From Paraburkholderia sp. CNPSo 3274 (GTDB lineage: Bacteria; Pseudomonadota; Gammaproteobacteria; Burkholderiales; Burkholderiaceae), in the NCBI RefSeq assembly GCF_024206475.1, contig NZ_JAMBPR010000034.1, positions 1 to 64,000 on the forward strand: DNA of 64,000 nucleotides, written 5' to 3'. Position numbers and translations under genes: made by a program. The notes beneath the pieces are model-generated. The model had not been told where the DNA came from and did not search any database. It saw nothing but the letters and a program-made list of their open reading frames with translations. Positions 8,364 through 17,572 of this stretch are shown here, in pieces; within the stretch, counting starts at the first letter, position 1, and every line of letters starts with the position of its first letter.

Positions 8364-9083
8364 GAGGTTCAGACTGCGGAAGATGAGCTCAGCGCAATGG
8401 CACAACACCCGCGAGGGAGGCTAAGGGTGGGACTGGCACTTTCGGCGGGGCTACCACTGCCCGTGCTTTCAGCGTTCATGGAGCGCTATCCCGAGATTGA
8501 ACTCGATCTTGATTTCACTGATCGACTGGTCGATGTAATCGATGAAGGGTTCGACGTAGTCATTCGTGGGAGCACGCTTCGAGATTCGCGCCTGGTGTCT
8601 CGCCCGCTGGGTCCCTGGCGCGCCTGTCTGGTGGCCGCACCAGCGTATCTGGAAAGAATGGGGACTCCGACAAAGCCGGATGACCTTTTGAATCACGCAT
8701 GTCTGCACTATCGCTGGACACCTACTGGAAAACTGTATCAATGGCCGCTGCGGCATTCAACATTCACGTCAGCAGGCTCGTCGCTGCCTTTGACGATGGT
8801 GTGCAACAGCCTGGACGTCATGGTTTATTTAGCTCTGGCGGGGCGCGGGATCGCATGCGTGCCTGACTTCTCTGTCGAGAATGCCGTCGCTGGTGGACGC
8901 CTGAAAACCGTGCTGGACACCTATGTGGCGGACTCCAGCACTATTCACGTGGTGTGGCCCAGCAATCGGAAAATGACGCCAAAGGTACGCGTCTTCGTGG
9001 ACTTTGTGCGCGTCAATTTTGGCAAGCACCTGGTCACTGAAACGGACGACCGGAAGCGACAAAGGGTTAGGCCGCACACTTGA
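8343..9083 (+). pseudogene. 5'-truncated LysR-family regulator (substrate-binding domain only)
   Basis: From EVQTAEDELSAMAQHPRGRLRVGL onward the frame encodes the linker and full effector-binding domain of a LysR protein (FMERYPEIELDLDFTDRLVDVIDEGFDVVIRGS, then SRLVSRPLGPWRACLVAAPAYLE, and GRGIACVPDF). About 85 residues with the helix-turn-helix are missing, and sequence upstream of about 8364 is the antisense of a Tn3 transposase end. A GTG at 8343 could start translation, but the product could not bind DNA as a normal LysR protein. The domain resembles the CrgA-like group. The truncation was evidently caused by the Tn3 element or its later deletion. Confidence 0.85.
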
Positions 9084-9377
9084 ATACGTCTCGCTTCACC
9101 GGAGCGGTGCTCGATGGAGCAGGCTGAGACGAACGCGACGCGGTGAACAGGCTGAAATTGAGCCAAGCTATGCCTTACATCTCGAATGACCGCCGCCAAA
9201 ACGCGTTGCGCCATGCGAACGTCGCTGACTGCGCACAGGTGACGGTCCCTTGATGGCCGACTGCCGCCTGACGCGGTCGGCGGTAGTCGACCCCTCAAGC
9301 GCCATTTCGACTCGGCGGACGAATGGCGGCTTTCCGCGCAGCATCTCTTCTCGCTGTGACGACCTGTCGGCGCCGAG

Positions 9378-10502
9378 TTACGGTTTCGCACGCGGGAGTG
9401 ACACCGAAAAGGTGGTCTCCGTCTCATCCGAGCGCGTTTCGATGGCGCCGTGGTGGGCCCTGGCGATCTCACTCGCGATATACAAACCCAGTCCGAGGTT
9501 CCCGGCCCTCTCGTCCTGGTTCTGGTGGTCTCGTCCTCGCTCCAGGGGATCGAAGATGCGGGCGAGCGTTGCGGGTTCGATCGCAGCGCCGCAGTTGCTG
9601 ACGTCGATTCGGACATGAGTTACATCGCCCGTCACCATCACGCGCACAGGTGTGTCCTGTGCCCCGTACTTCATGGCGTTGATCACGAGATTCCCCAGCA
9701 ATTGCTGCAGGCGCAGGCTGTCCCAGATTCCCTGGAGATCACCCGTCACGTGTAGCTCAATCTGTCTGTCCGGATGAATAGCACGCAACTCGTCCAGCGC
9801 CTCAGCAAGCACATCCGCCAGATTGGTATGCGTAGGCGAGACGTTGATACCCAAACCCAGTTTTGTCCGGTTGAATTCCGTCAGATCATCAAGCAAGGCC
9901 TGCATCCGGGCCCCGCTGCGTATCAGGCGGCCGGCGGCCTTCGATACAGATTCCCCCGCATTCAGCGCTGCCAGATACGATGAGGTCACCTGAATCGCCT
10001 GAAGGGGGCTGCGCATGTCGTGCCCCAGCATGCCAAGCAGAAGGTTCCGGTTCTGCTCGATCTGCATATTGAACGAGATGACCGATTCGGCAAGCGCCTG
10101 ATCGATCGCCTCATTGAAGCGAATGATATCGTCGAGGTCAGGCGCTTCCGGCGCGCAGACGTCCATCCACAGGCGAAGCACGCTTGCGCGTAACGCGCGA
10201 TATTCGGCGGCGAGTTGGTTGACAGTGAAGCCGCCCCGAGCCCTCAGAAAGCCATGCGTTCGCGCCGCTGTTTCGGATGTCCCGACCCGCGTGGGACCTT
10301 GGTCTAACGATTTTTTGCGTTGGGCTTCTCTGGTCTGCGGGGTTCGCAAGTCTGCAGCTACGGCGCGCAGCATTTGCTCTGCCTCTTCGCGCAACTCTAC
10401 CGATCCCATCTCTGACGACGCCGGCAGCAGGGTGGCTGCGAATGCCTCCCATGTCGCAAGTATCGCCTCCATGTCTCGCAAGATAAAGTCTGCAAGCCGC
10501 AT
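9378..10502 (-). CDS. Sensor histidine kinase with RsbRD-type N-terminus
   Basis: The 374-residue protein starts at an ATG with GGAGAGG upstream. The first 90 residues (MRLADFILRDMEAILATWEAFAATLLP) resemble the N-terminal RsbRD-like helical sensor domain. The kinase core follows: H-box LLGMLGHDMRSPLQAIQ, N-box LLGNLVINAMKYGAQ, and a G2 region NLGLGLYIASEIARAHHG. No transmembrane helices or receiver domain are present, so it is a soluble kinase; its partner regulator is not in the window. The frame is open a further 333 bases upstream, but that part reads as non-coding. Confidence 0.9.
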   Translation of the reverse strand: MRLADFILRDMEAILATWEAFAATLLPASSEMGSVELREEAEQMLRAVAADLRTPQTREAQRKKSLDQGPTRVGTSETAARTHGFLRARGGFTVNQLAAEYRALRASVLRLWMDVCAPEAPDLDDIIRFNEAIDQALAESVISFNMQIEQNRNLLLGMLGHDMRSPLQAIQVTSSYLAALNAGESVSKAAGRLIRSGARMQALLDDLTEFNRTKLGLGINVSPTHTNLADVLAEALDELRAIHPDRQIELHVTGDLQGIWDSLRLQQLLGNLVINAMKYGAQDTPVRVMVTGDVTHVRIDVSNCGAAIEPATLARIFDPLERGRDHQNQDERAGNLGLGLYIASEIARAHHGAIETRSDETETTFSVSLPRAKP

Positions 10503-10862
10503 GTCCGCCTCTCCAAACGGTAAGTGGACTACTGCTGGGGCAATCAGCGTAGCTATGTTACGCGCATATTGGTTACGCCCTCCAATCGAAGGAGTACCCG
10601 GCACCTTGGTGACAAGAGAGCGCCTTTTTGTCTGCGGTATGCCGCAAACTCGTACGCGGCGCCAATCGAAAGCGGTCGTTCGCGCGCCGCTATCGAACGT
10701 CTCAAGATGGCCAGACTGTGTCCCACGATTGAGCGAGACAGTCATCTCGTGTCGTGCTTGATGCGACAGGCATAGGTCGACCCTCAACGGTCCTTCGCCT
10801 CTCCTGATAACGGCCACACGACCCGGACTGGCCACGTAGTTTAGCGACAGGGCACGCCGCGC
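10503..10862. other. Upstream region of the histidine kinase, no gene seen
   Basis: The 360 bp between the kinase start and the phospholipase D stop hold no supported gene. A short hairpin TGCGG-TATG-CCGCA lies near 10631-10644 next to a run of T; it is too weak to be called a terminator. Confidence 0.3.
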
Positions 10863-12287
10863 TCAGAGGAAGTTCCTGATTAGCATCGTCACCCACCACC
10901 AGGCACCGCCGCAGCCGGCGGCCCGGCAGCGCGCATCGGGATCCGCCAGAAGGCGGCCATTGGCGTCGCTCACCGAACTTGAGTTGCGCAGGAAGTACGC
11001 CACGCTGTCTTGCAAGGGATCGAGCCCGTCCTCAGGGATATCTATCCACAGGCCGTTTTCGGTATTCAAGCGGGCCGACAGCGAATCGAAATTGAAACTG
11101 CCGAGATAATATCGATGGCCGTCGATGAGGACCAGCTTGGCGTGCATCATGCGGTTCTCTCGGTCGGAATATTCGCGCACCTCGATCCCGGCATTCACCA
11201 AGCCGGGCAGATCGTCGGCATAGGCGCGCCCGACTGCGGGGAATTCCTGCGTGATGCTCGCCAGCGAGGCGCTCACCAGGATCACGTGGACACCTTCGCG
11301 CCGCTTGCGCTCAAGCTCCTCGCGCAGTTCCGGCACCAGGATCAGGTAGGGGTTGATGATCAGGATTTCGTGCTGCGCCGTATCGAATGCTTGTAGCATG
11401 TCCTGCAACGTGCCTGGCGAGCGCTTGTCGGGCCAGTCGTGGACATAGTGCAGGCGCTCGCAGGCGATCGGCATCCAGGCGGGATCAAAATACGCCCCGG
11501 GCGCGGGCGGAGCGGCGGGATCATTGGGCGTATCGGAGGCAGATGGTGTATCGGTAGCGGCCAGGTCTGTCGTCTGGGCTGCAGCATCGAGCGGAGCCAG
11601 CAGCCATTCGCGCCAATAATGGATGCGCGCCGGGTCCAGCGTCGCATAACCCTGCGAGACGCGATAAGGACTTGCGACTTTGAGGAATTTTTCCGGCTCG
11701 GGGCGAACCACTTCCGGGCTATTCCAGAACAGGGCGAAATGCTGGTACATGGCGTGCAGTGAGGAAGCATCCTGGCCGGCGTCGCCCGACACCATCAGAT
11801 CGCGCTCGCTGAGCCAGTTGCGGAAGCTCGCATCCCAGATCGAGGTACTGCCGATCACGGCCGTGTCGCCAACCAGGAACAGTTTGTCGTGCATGCGATG
11901 CGAAATCTCGACGAGATCGGATCGTGGATGGAAGATTCGGAGTTCAATGCCGGGAGCCACCTCGTGCAGGGCGACGATGAACTCGTCCTCGAACGGGTAG
12001 TGCGGCTCGGGGCCGATGCCGTCGACCAGCAGCTTGACCGGCACGCCTCGGCGCGCAGCCTCGACCAGATGACGCAACAGCAGGCCGCCGGTCTGATCGA
12101 TTTCGAAGATGTAGGCGAGGATGCGGATCTGCTCGGTAGGCGTGGCACGCTCGACCAGCGCAATCCGCGACTGCATCAACTGACCGTCGTCAAGACTGGC
12201 GACCAGGTCGACACATTGCGCGTGGCCTTGCTGAGAAGAGGCAAACACGCATGCAAGAATGAGCGCGAGGCTTCTTGTTGTGGCCAT
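10863..12287 (-). CDS. Secreted phospholipase D-like protein with two HKD motifs
   Basis: The 474-residue product has a signal peptide (ALILACVFASSQQGHAQ) and two phospholipase D half-sites: HRMHDKLFLVGDTAVIGSTSI in the first half and MMHAKLVLIDGHRYYLGSFNFD in the second. Two such motifs form one active site with a phosphohistidine intermediate. Length and domain order fit cardiolipin synthase or PLD-type phosphodiesterases, but the signal peptide argues for a periplasmic or secreted enzyme. An Ala/Pro/Asp/Thr-rich linker (about residues 240-270) joins the halves. The C-terminus ends in a Trp-rich hydrophobic stretch (GGAWWWVTMLIRNFL). It stands alone. Confidence 0.85.
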   Translation of the reverse strand: MATTRSLALILACVFASSQQGHAQCVDLVASLDDGQLMQSRIALVERATPTEQIRILAYIFEIDQTGGLLLRHLVEAARRGVPVKLLVDGIGPEPHYPFEDEFIVALHEVAPGIELRIFHPRSDLVEISHRMHDKLFLVGDTAVIGSTSIWDASFRNWLSERDLMVSGDAGQDASSLHAMYQHFALFWNSPEVVRPEPEKFLKVASPYRVSQGYATLDPARIHYWREWLLAPLDAAAQTTDLAATDTPSASDTPNDPAAPPAPGAYFDPAWMPIACERLHYVHDWPDKRSPGTLQDMLQAFDTAQHEILIINPYLILVPELREELERKRREGVHVILVSASLASITQEFPAVGRAYADDLPGLVNAGIEVREYSDRENRMMHAKLVLIDGHRYYLGSFNFDSLSARLNTENGLWIDIPEDGLDPLQDSVAYFLRNSSSVSDANGRLLADPDARCRAAGCGGAWWWVTMLIRNFL

Positions 12288-12832
12288 GATGTGGCGAACT
12301 GGTTCGATGTGTCTCCGGCCCTACGTCCTTGAAGGTCTGGAAGGCTTTGTCGCGTTAGCGCGGTCAAGTAGCTCGCTGTTACTTCGAGAAGGTGAGCAGA
12401 ACGGCGAGCCTGCACATTAAGCACGCAGTGGACAGGACATCAGCGCAGTTGAAAGAATGGCTTTCCAGAATGTCCGATTGTCGCCGATCTATGAGCACTG
12501 TTCCAACGACCCGCTCATGGCCGCACTCGGGAGTTCGTCGCCAACGCTGCCCGTCCATCCTACCGCCGCTCCGAACTTCCGCAGTCGACCCCGAGCTGCC
12601 CTTCGTGCCTATGTAAGATGTGTCTGCTGGATTCTCTGAACCGGTCACTCGAATCGTGTTCGACGAGCAGCGGTATCGCCGAAATGTGCAAACCACGCCC
12701 GCCTTCTGCTTGCTCTCAGGCAGCGCCTCTCACACCCGTGTACGATGGCGACCGGCGACGCCTTCGCTGGGTCGGCGTCGCGCGCCCGGCACCTTCTCGC
12801 GACGTCCCCTCCTTCAAGTCTTCAACTGTTCG
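12288..12832. other. Gene-free stretch between phospholipase D and a broken AraC gene
   Basis: Several short frames are open on both strands, but none has a recognisable product, a ribosome site or consistent third-position GC. I see no repeat, RNA gene or terminator with confidence. Divergent promoters for the two flanking genes must lie here. Confidence 0.4.
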
Positions 12833-13764
12833 ATGAACACTGAGAACTCGGTCCAGCCGGACTCGTCCGCTGAAGAGCACGCCCTCATCGAGCGCGAGAC
12901 GCATCTCGTGCTCGCGATGCCGCCCGCGGACTCGCGCCGCTCGCCGAAACCGCGTCGCCCGTTGTCGCCTGTGGTCGATGATTTGCGTCTCGCGCAGGCC
13001 GTTCGCTTCATGGAGCGCAACATGGCCGAATCGGCCCTGCTGAACGCCGTCGCGGCAACGTCGATCTGAGCCCGTTTCACTTCCAGTGTTTTTTCAAAGA
13101 AGCGATGGGAGAACCGCCAACCGCGTATGTCCGGCGCGTGAAGCTCGACGAAGCAGTGGTCGGTCTGTGGATCAACGACAAGCCCGTGATCGATCTCGCG
13201 TTAGGCTCGGGTTATGGCAGCCACGAGGCCTTCGTGCGCTCGTTTCATCGCCAGGTTGGCCTCGTGCCCTCACAGTACCGTGCGTATGCGAGACGCGCCG
13301 CAAGTCAACCGGAGCCAGCGGATCACACGCGCGCCAAAACGGTGCGCGTGCAACCAATGCCCACCACTACGCTTCTGGCGATGCGCTTCTACGGCCCTTA
13401 TGCGAATGTCGAAGTGCACTGGCAGCACTCTGCGCGAGCGCTTCGCGCGGAGGGTCTTGAGCCGAAGGGGCAGCAGGCGATCGGCATTACCTACGACAGC
13501 CCGAAAATTACGCCAAACGAACTGGTCCGCTACGACTGCGCGATCGTCGATCCGGGATTCAATAGCCCTCGCTCCCCTTTCACGCCGCTCAAGCTCGCAT
13601 CCGGTCTCTACGCAGCGCTGAGGCACCACGCTCGCTATCACGCGATCTTCGAGACATACCGGACCGTCAGCGTCACCAGGCGCGCCGGCGCCGCGCGCAA
13701 CTATGCGGTTGAGGTCATCCGGGCCTACGAGCTCCCGTCTGCGTTTGCGGGTGCACATCGCTAA
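12833..13764 (+). pseudogene. AraC-family regulator with GyrI-like domain, broken by one frameshift
   Basis: From the ATG at 12833 the frame reads an N-terminal tail and the first AraC helix (DDLRLAQAVRFMERNMAESALLNAVAA), then hits TGA at 13067. Adding one base near 13056 joins it to VDLSPFHFQCFFKEAMGEPPTAYVRRVKLDEAV, the second helix-turn-helix of an AraC domain, and on through SGYGSHEAFVRSFHRQVGLVPSQYR. The second half (RVQPMPTTTLLAMRFYGPYANVEVHW to the stop) is a GyrI-like small-molecule-binding domain, a usual fusion in this family. The single-base deletion lies inside the DNA-binding domain, so neither fragment should work as the original regulator. A sequencing error is the only innocent alternative. 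Confidence 0.85.
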
Positions 13765-13975
13765 CTCCTGCAACGATTTGGGAGACATAGCAAGATTTAT
13801 CAAGTAATGTCTTACGCGCCTTGCTAAAGTCGCGCGTCTGCGCGTCTGCGCGTCAGGCGGGGACAACGGGGCGCCTCCTGCTCGACAACGCGGAGCGATA
13901 CGCGACGAGCGGGCGCGCTTTAGGGCGTTCGACCGTGACCGCTACGCGGCGCGCGCGGAGATCAGAGAACAAAAG

Positions 13976-15120
13976 AAACATAGGACAGGCGCCGTCTCGG
14001 AGGCGCCGGAGGCCGCGCGGCGCTTTGCCAACGCGCAGATCACGAACTACAGCCAGCGACTCGAAAGCCTGCATGGCGCCGGACACGCGCCTTCGACCAA
14101 CGGTATTTCGCTGTCGCTTCCCACGCCAGCGCCCGGCGCCGGCGCGCCATGTGAAGACGCAGCGTCGCCCACGTTACGCGATGGCTGCCTGCGCGCTAAC
14201 CAGGACCTCGGCACTGCCTCGTCGACGTCTGGAGGCGCGGCCAGAACCAGGCAAAGCCTGGCGCAAAACGCAGCGCCCGTGAATACTCATCGGACCTCGC
14301 ATTCTGGAGCGCCGGCTCGGTCGACTTCGGCATGAACGACGCGGGCGCGCAACGCCAGGGGTTCCGCTTTACGACGCCCGGCGTGACGGCGGGGATGGAC
14401 TACCGCATCTCCGACCGGTTTTCGATCGGCGCCGGGTTCGGCTATGGCCACGACTCCACCGACATCGGCAGCGACGGTACGAAGAGCACCGGCGATTACT
14501 ACAGCGTCGCGCTGTACGGCAGCTACCGGCCGCAGCCGGCTCTGTTCGTCGACGGTGTCGCCGGCTTCGGAACACTCAGTTTTAATGCGCAGCGCTGGGA
14601 TACCCAAGCGAACGCGTTCGCGGTCGGAGCGCGTAGCGGCCACGAGACCTTCGCGTCGCTGTCGGCCGGCTATGAGCGCCGCAGCGAGACGTGGCTCATC
14701 TCACCCTACGCGCGGATGTCGTATTCGGAGGCAACGCTGAACCAGTACAGCGAAAGCGGCGCCGGCATCGACTCGCTCACCTACTTCGGGCAAACGGTCA
14801 CCACCGTCTCGGGCACGTTCGGGATACGCACCGAATACGCACTGGCGACAAAGTGGGGCGTGCTGTTGCCGCAGGCGAGGCTCGAATATCAACACGATTT
14901 CAACGGGCAAAGCACCGTGGGCATTGCGTACGCCGACCTGAGCAGCGCCGGCCCCGCTTACTTCGTGACGACGACTCCGTTCAGCCAGAACCGGATGCTG
15001 GTCGATGTCGGTTCCAGATTTCAGATGCGCTGGATGACGCTCGGCCTCGACTACAGCGTGATGTTCGGCAACAACAGCTTCTTGCAGACGGTACGGTTGT
15101 CGCTGTCCGCACCGTGGTGA
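13976..15120 (+). pseudogene. C-terminal remnant of an autotransporter (beta-barrel domain), frameshifted
   Basis: Two frames carry pieces of one protein. The first, from about 13980, reads EAARRFANAQITNYSQRLESL and ASPTLRDGCLRANQDLG, the linker that precedes the barrel in Burkholderia autotransporters. One base is missing at about 14287; after it the second frame gives SSDLAFWSAGSVDFGMNDAG, RFTTPGVTAGMDYRISD and SIGAGFGYGHDSTDIG, and runs to TVRLSLSAPW at the stop. That part has the alternating aromatic/hydrophobic pattern of an outer-membrane barrel. The passenger is absent upstream, so the gene is both decapitated and frameshifted. The expected final aromatic residue is present as Trp. Confidence 0.85.
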
Positions 15121-15295
15121 GCGGCGTAGCGGGTTCGCGCACAAACGGCCGCTATCTGATGGTGAGTCGACGTTCGAATGTCCTTGGAAGGGCACGGGGC
15201 AATGTCGGGAGATGGCCGGTTTCGCGCGGACGGAGGAGCGCCCAAAAGCAGCCGCACGAACTCAAATTCAGTCCGTGCGGCATGCGCCGGTCCGG

Positions 15296-15874
15296 TTAGA
15301 TCTCAGTCTGTTTGGAGATCTCCAGGGCATCGTCAACTTCGATCCCAAGGTAGCGCACTGTACCTTCCAGCTTGCTGTGACCAGGCAAAAGTCGGACAGC
15401 CCTGAGATTCTTTGTGCGCTTGTCTATCAATGTCACTTTGGTTCGGCGCATCGAATGGGTGCCATGAGCGGTTGGGTCAAGCCCCGACGCAACTGCCCAT
15501 TGATGTACCATCCGGGCGTATTGCCGGGGCGAAATGTGCGGATACTCCGAAAGTCGACTCGGGAAAAGACGTTGCTCCGGCCTTAGCGAGGCCTTCTCGA
15601 GCTAAGCTCCAATGGCGGATCGGGTTGGCTCGGTCAGTTCAAACTGTACGGGGCGCCGGGTCTTTTGCTGAACGACCAGCGCCCGGGGCAATACCTGATT
15701 GCCGTGAGTGACGTCGCGAACTCTCAGACTGACAAGGTCACAGCCGCGCAGCTTGCTATCGATAGCCAGGTTGAACAAAGCGAGATCACGGACCGCGTAG
15801 GCGTTCTGGAGGTGGACCCTGATGGCCCAGACGTCTTTTGGCCGCAGCGGAGGCTTTGGCCGATGAGCTTCCAT
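15296..15874 (-). pseudogene. Tyrosine recombinase/integrase with an internal amber codon
   Basis: One frame runs from the ATG at 15874 (RPKPPLRPKDVWAIRVHLQNA, then DLALFNLAIDSKLRGCDLVSLRV with the first catalytic Arg) to a TAG at 15602-15604. The same frame continues without further damage (LEKASLRPEQRLFPSRL) to HSMRRTK (second Arg) and LLPGHSKLEGTVRYLGIE (His and Tyr). At the stop the context IGA-stop-LEKA suggests a former Trp (TGG to TAG). So the roughly 192-residue integrase is intact apart from one nonsense codon. The family is a compact integrase found in many Burkholderiaceae genomes. No attachment site was identified. Confidence 0.85.
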
Positions 15875-16283
15875 TGGCGCTTATGGCCGATGACGCGACG
15901 GCGGCTTCCAGCGACCAAGTGACCGCTTACCGAGTGGAGCGGTCGTCTCATTGATCTGGCAACCCATCGATTGACAGTCGCTTCGCGGCCGGCCACGGAG
16001 TTGGGTGGTCATCGCATGAACCGCGAATACCGGTCCTGGGCGCCTCTACCATGAGGCCGGAACAGGTGAATCGACAGGGACGGGCGCGCCATGGCGGCAG
16101 TGCGCGCAGGCGACGGCACCTTGCTTCCCTTGATAAGGGGCGTCATCACGGCAGATGTGCAGACCGACAGGACGAAAACGGGAGTCTGCGTTGGTCCTTG
16201 CTGGGCGGGTTCTGTGGACGCCAAGCCCTCCGCCCGTGTCTTCACACGATTACCCTGGATAGGCGAGGCCACGGACAACAACT
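15875..16283. other. Gene-free stretch between the integrase and the TTACGTGG repeats
   Basis: Short frames are open on both strands (for example 16009-16341 minus and 16091-16336 plus), but none matches a family I know and none has a good ribosome site. The stretch may be more mobile-element debris. Confidence 0.3.
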
Positions 16284-16407
16284 TTCCACGTAATGCACCG
16301 CCAAAATTGCAGGGTTCCAGCCGGCTGACCACGTAAAGCACCTCGAAATTCGTGATTTCGTATTTCGGGTCAAATTACGTGGAATATCGGACACCGATTA
16401 CGTGGAA
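16284..16407. repeat. Cluster of four TTACGTGG motifs, two inverted and two direct
   Basis: TTCCACGTAAT occurs at 16284-16294 and CCACGTAA at 16330-16337 in one orientation. ATTACGTGGAA occurs at 16374-16384 and again at 16397-16407 in the other orientation, 23 bp apart. The arrangement, several copies of a short sequence pointing toward each other, recalls the multiple terminal repeats of IS21-family elements, but no istA/istB gene is next to it. A regulatory cluster is the alternative. Confidence 0.55.
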
Positions 16408-16444
16408 GCACTAACGTCAGGGTCGCCCTTGCACTGACGCAAAA

Positions 16445-16464
16445 TACTGTATAAATTAACAGTA
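16445..16464. promoter_or_regulatory. LexA box (SOS operator)
   Basis: TACTGTATAAATTAACAGTA matches the proteobacterial SOS-box form CTG-N10-CAG with the flanking TA on both sides, which is near the E. coli consensus. A TATAAA hexamer lies inside it (16450-16455) and TTGCAC is present at 16429-16434, 15 bases upstream, so LexA bound here would cover the promoter of the gene starting at 16492. Confidence 0.8.
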
Positions 16465-16491
16465 TGTGTTTACGTCCAGTAGGAGCGTCGC

Positions 16492-16776
16492 ATGGAACCG
16501 CTAGTCCGCATTGTGAATGACGAAGACCGTCAGGCGTTTGAATGGCTGATCGCAAATGTAGGTGCGGATCGCGTTGCTGCTGCGACCCAACGGCTCGCTG
16601 GTGGAGGGAAGCGGCCGTTCGTTTCCGCGCTGTGCCGATACCTCGGTGCGTGGCCACCTGCTGCGCGTCGTGCCCGAAAGGCCGAGCCCGTGCATACGGC
16701 CGTTGGCGATCTGCATCTGGCGCGCATCCGCGAGTTGCTTGCGCAACGCAACGCAGTGAAAGTCGGCGCGCACTGA
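16492..16776 (+). CDS. Small protein of unknown function under LexA control
   Basis: The 94-residue protein has AGGAG upstream of its ATG and a LexA box 28 bp before it, so it should be induced by DNA damage. It is basic and helical in character: VRIVNDEDRQAFEWLIANVGADRVAAATQRL, an Arg/Lys-rich middle (PAARRARKAEP) and VGDLHLARIRELLAQRNAVKVGAH. I recognise no domain. The N-terminal part could be a small helix-turn-helix-like fold, which would suit a DNA-binding or regulatory role, but this is inference. It is not obviously UmuD, DinB, ImuA or a toxin. No partner gene lies downstream within 400 bp. Confidence 0.7.
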   Translation: MEPLVRIVNDEDRQAFEWLIANVGADRVAAATQRLAGGGKRPFVSALCRYLGAWPPAARRARKAEPVHTAVGDLHLARIRELLAQRNAVKVGAH

Positions 16777-17197
16777 TTTGCCAGCGCACCCTCGCTCGAG
16801 GGCACAACAGCGCTGCACTCACAATCCGCTTGCGATGACTTCCTATCGCAGCGGTGCCTTGTTTGACGTCTTGCGTCACCAGACAGTGCGAAACCCGTAG
16901 TTCGTCTTTTCTTGTCTGACTGGCTGAGATCCACTCTGACAAGTCAACTTTTCGCAAGCCTGTTCGAAACATGCCGCCGCCATACTTCGGGGTCAACCAA
17001 TCTGCGTAATGAATTGGGGAAACTCCTGACTCATATAGCATTCATGACGCGGATTTAACAAAGTTAGAATCAAGGCTCTAGATCGACGCCGGCACTCGTT
17101 TCCGAATGGGCAACGCCACTCGCGTTGAAAAGCCATACATCAGATGCGGTCGATGCAGACATAGCGATTGATGAAATGCACGGGGGGTTAAATAAGT
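16777..17197. other. Gene-free stretch after the SOS gene
   Basis: No supported gene or RNA was found. A long minus-strand open frame across 16370-17041 lies mostly antisense to the SOS gene and reads as Arg/His/Cys-rich low-quality sequence. The AT-rich part around 17020-17070 may contain promoter elements of the phasin-like gene. Confidence 0.35.
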
Positions 17198-17491
17198 ATG
17201 CCTAATAAAAAATTCGCAGCTGCGGAAGGCGAATCGTGGGCCGCAAATTTCGCGACGCGGACCGGTCATCTATTCGATGGTTTTTGTGAACTCGCGCGCC
17301 TGAATCTCGCGACTTGCAGGTCGATATTCACTGGGACGCAACAGCACTTCGAAGGCATGTTGTCCGCGCATACGCCGGAGCAATTTGTCCGCAACCAGGT
17401 CGAGATGTTGCCGTGGGTTGCTTCGCAGGCGGCCGGGTACACGCGCGCATGCATGGACATTGCGTCGGAGACTGCGGCGAAGCTGCGGTAG
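17198..17491 (+). CDS. Small phasin-like protein
   Basis: The 97-residue product is helical with the phasin pattern: WAANFATRTGHLFDGFCELARLNLATCRSIFTGTQQHFEGML, then PEQFVRNQVEMLPWVASQAAGYTRACMDIASETAAKL. Phasins coat polyhydroxyalkanoate granules in the cytoplasm. This version is about half the length of PhaP, as often seen for accessory phasin-like proteins in Burkholderia. The ATG has a G-rich stretch (GGGGGG) about 12 bases upstream. A granule role is inferred from the family only; no pha genes are near. Confidence 0.7.
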   Translation: MPNKKFAAAEGESWAANFATRTGHLFDGFCELARLNLATCRSIFTGTQQHFEGMLSAHTPEQFVRNQVEMLPWVASQAAGYTRACMDIASETAAKLR

Positions 17492-17572
17492 CACGCATGG
17501 CGGTTGGGCGGCGAGTGCGCTCGCAATCGCGAAGAAGTGGAATCAAACAGGATCAAGCGGGAGGGAAATAAC

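Noticed and set aside
16370..17041. Minus-strand open frame of 223 codons over the SOS gene
   Set aside because: It covers the LexA box and a plus-strand gene with a good ribosome site, and its translation has no recognisable features.
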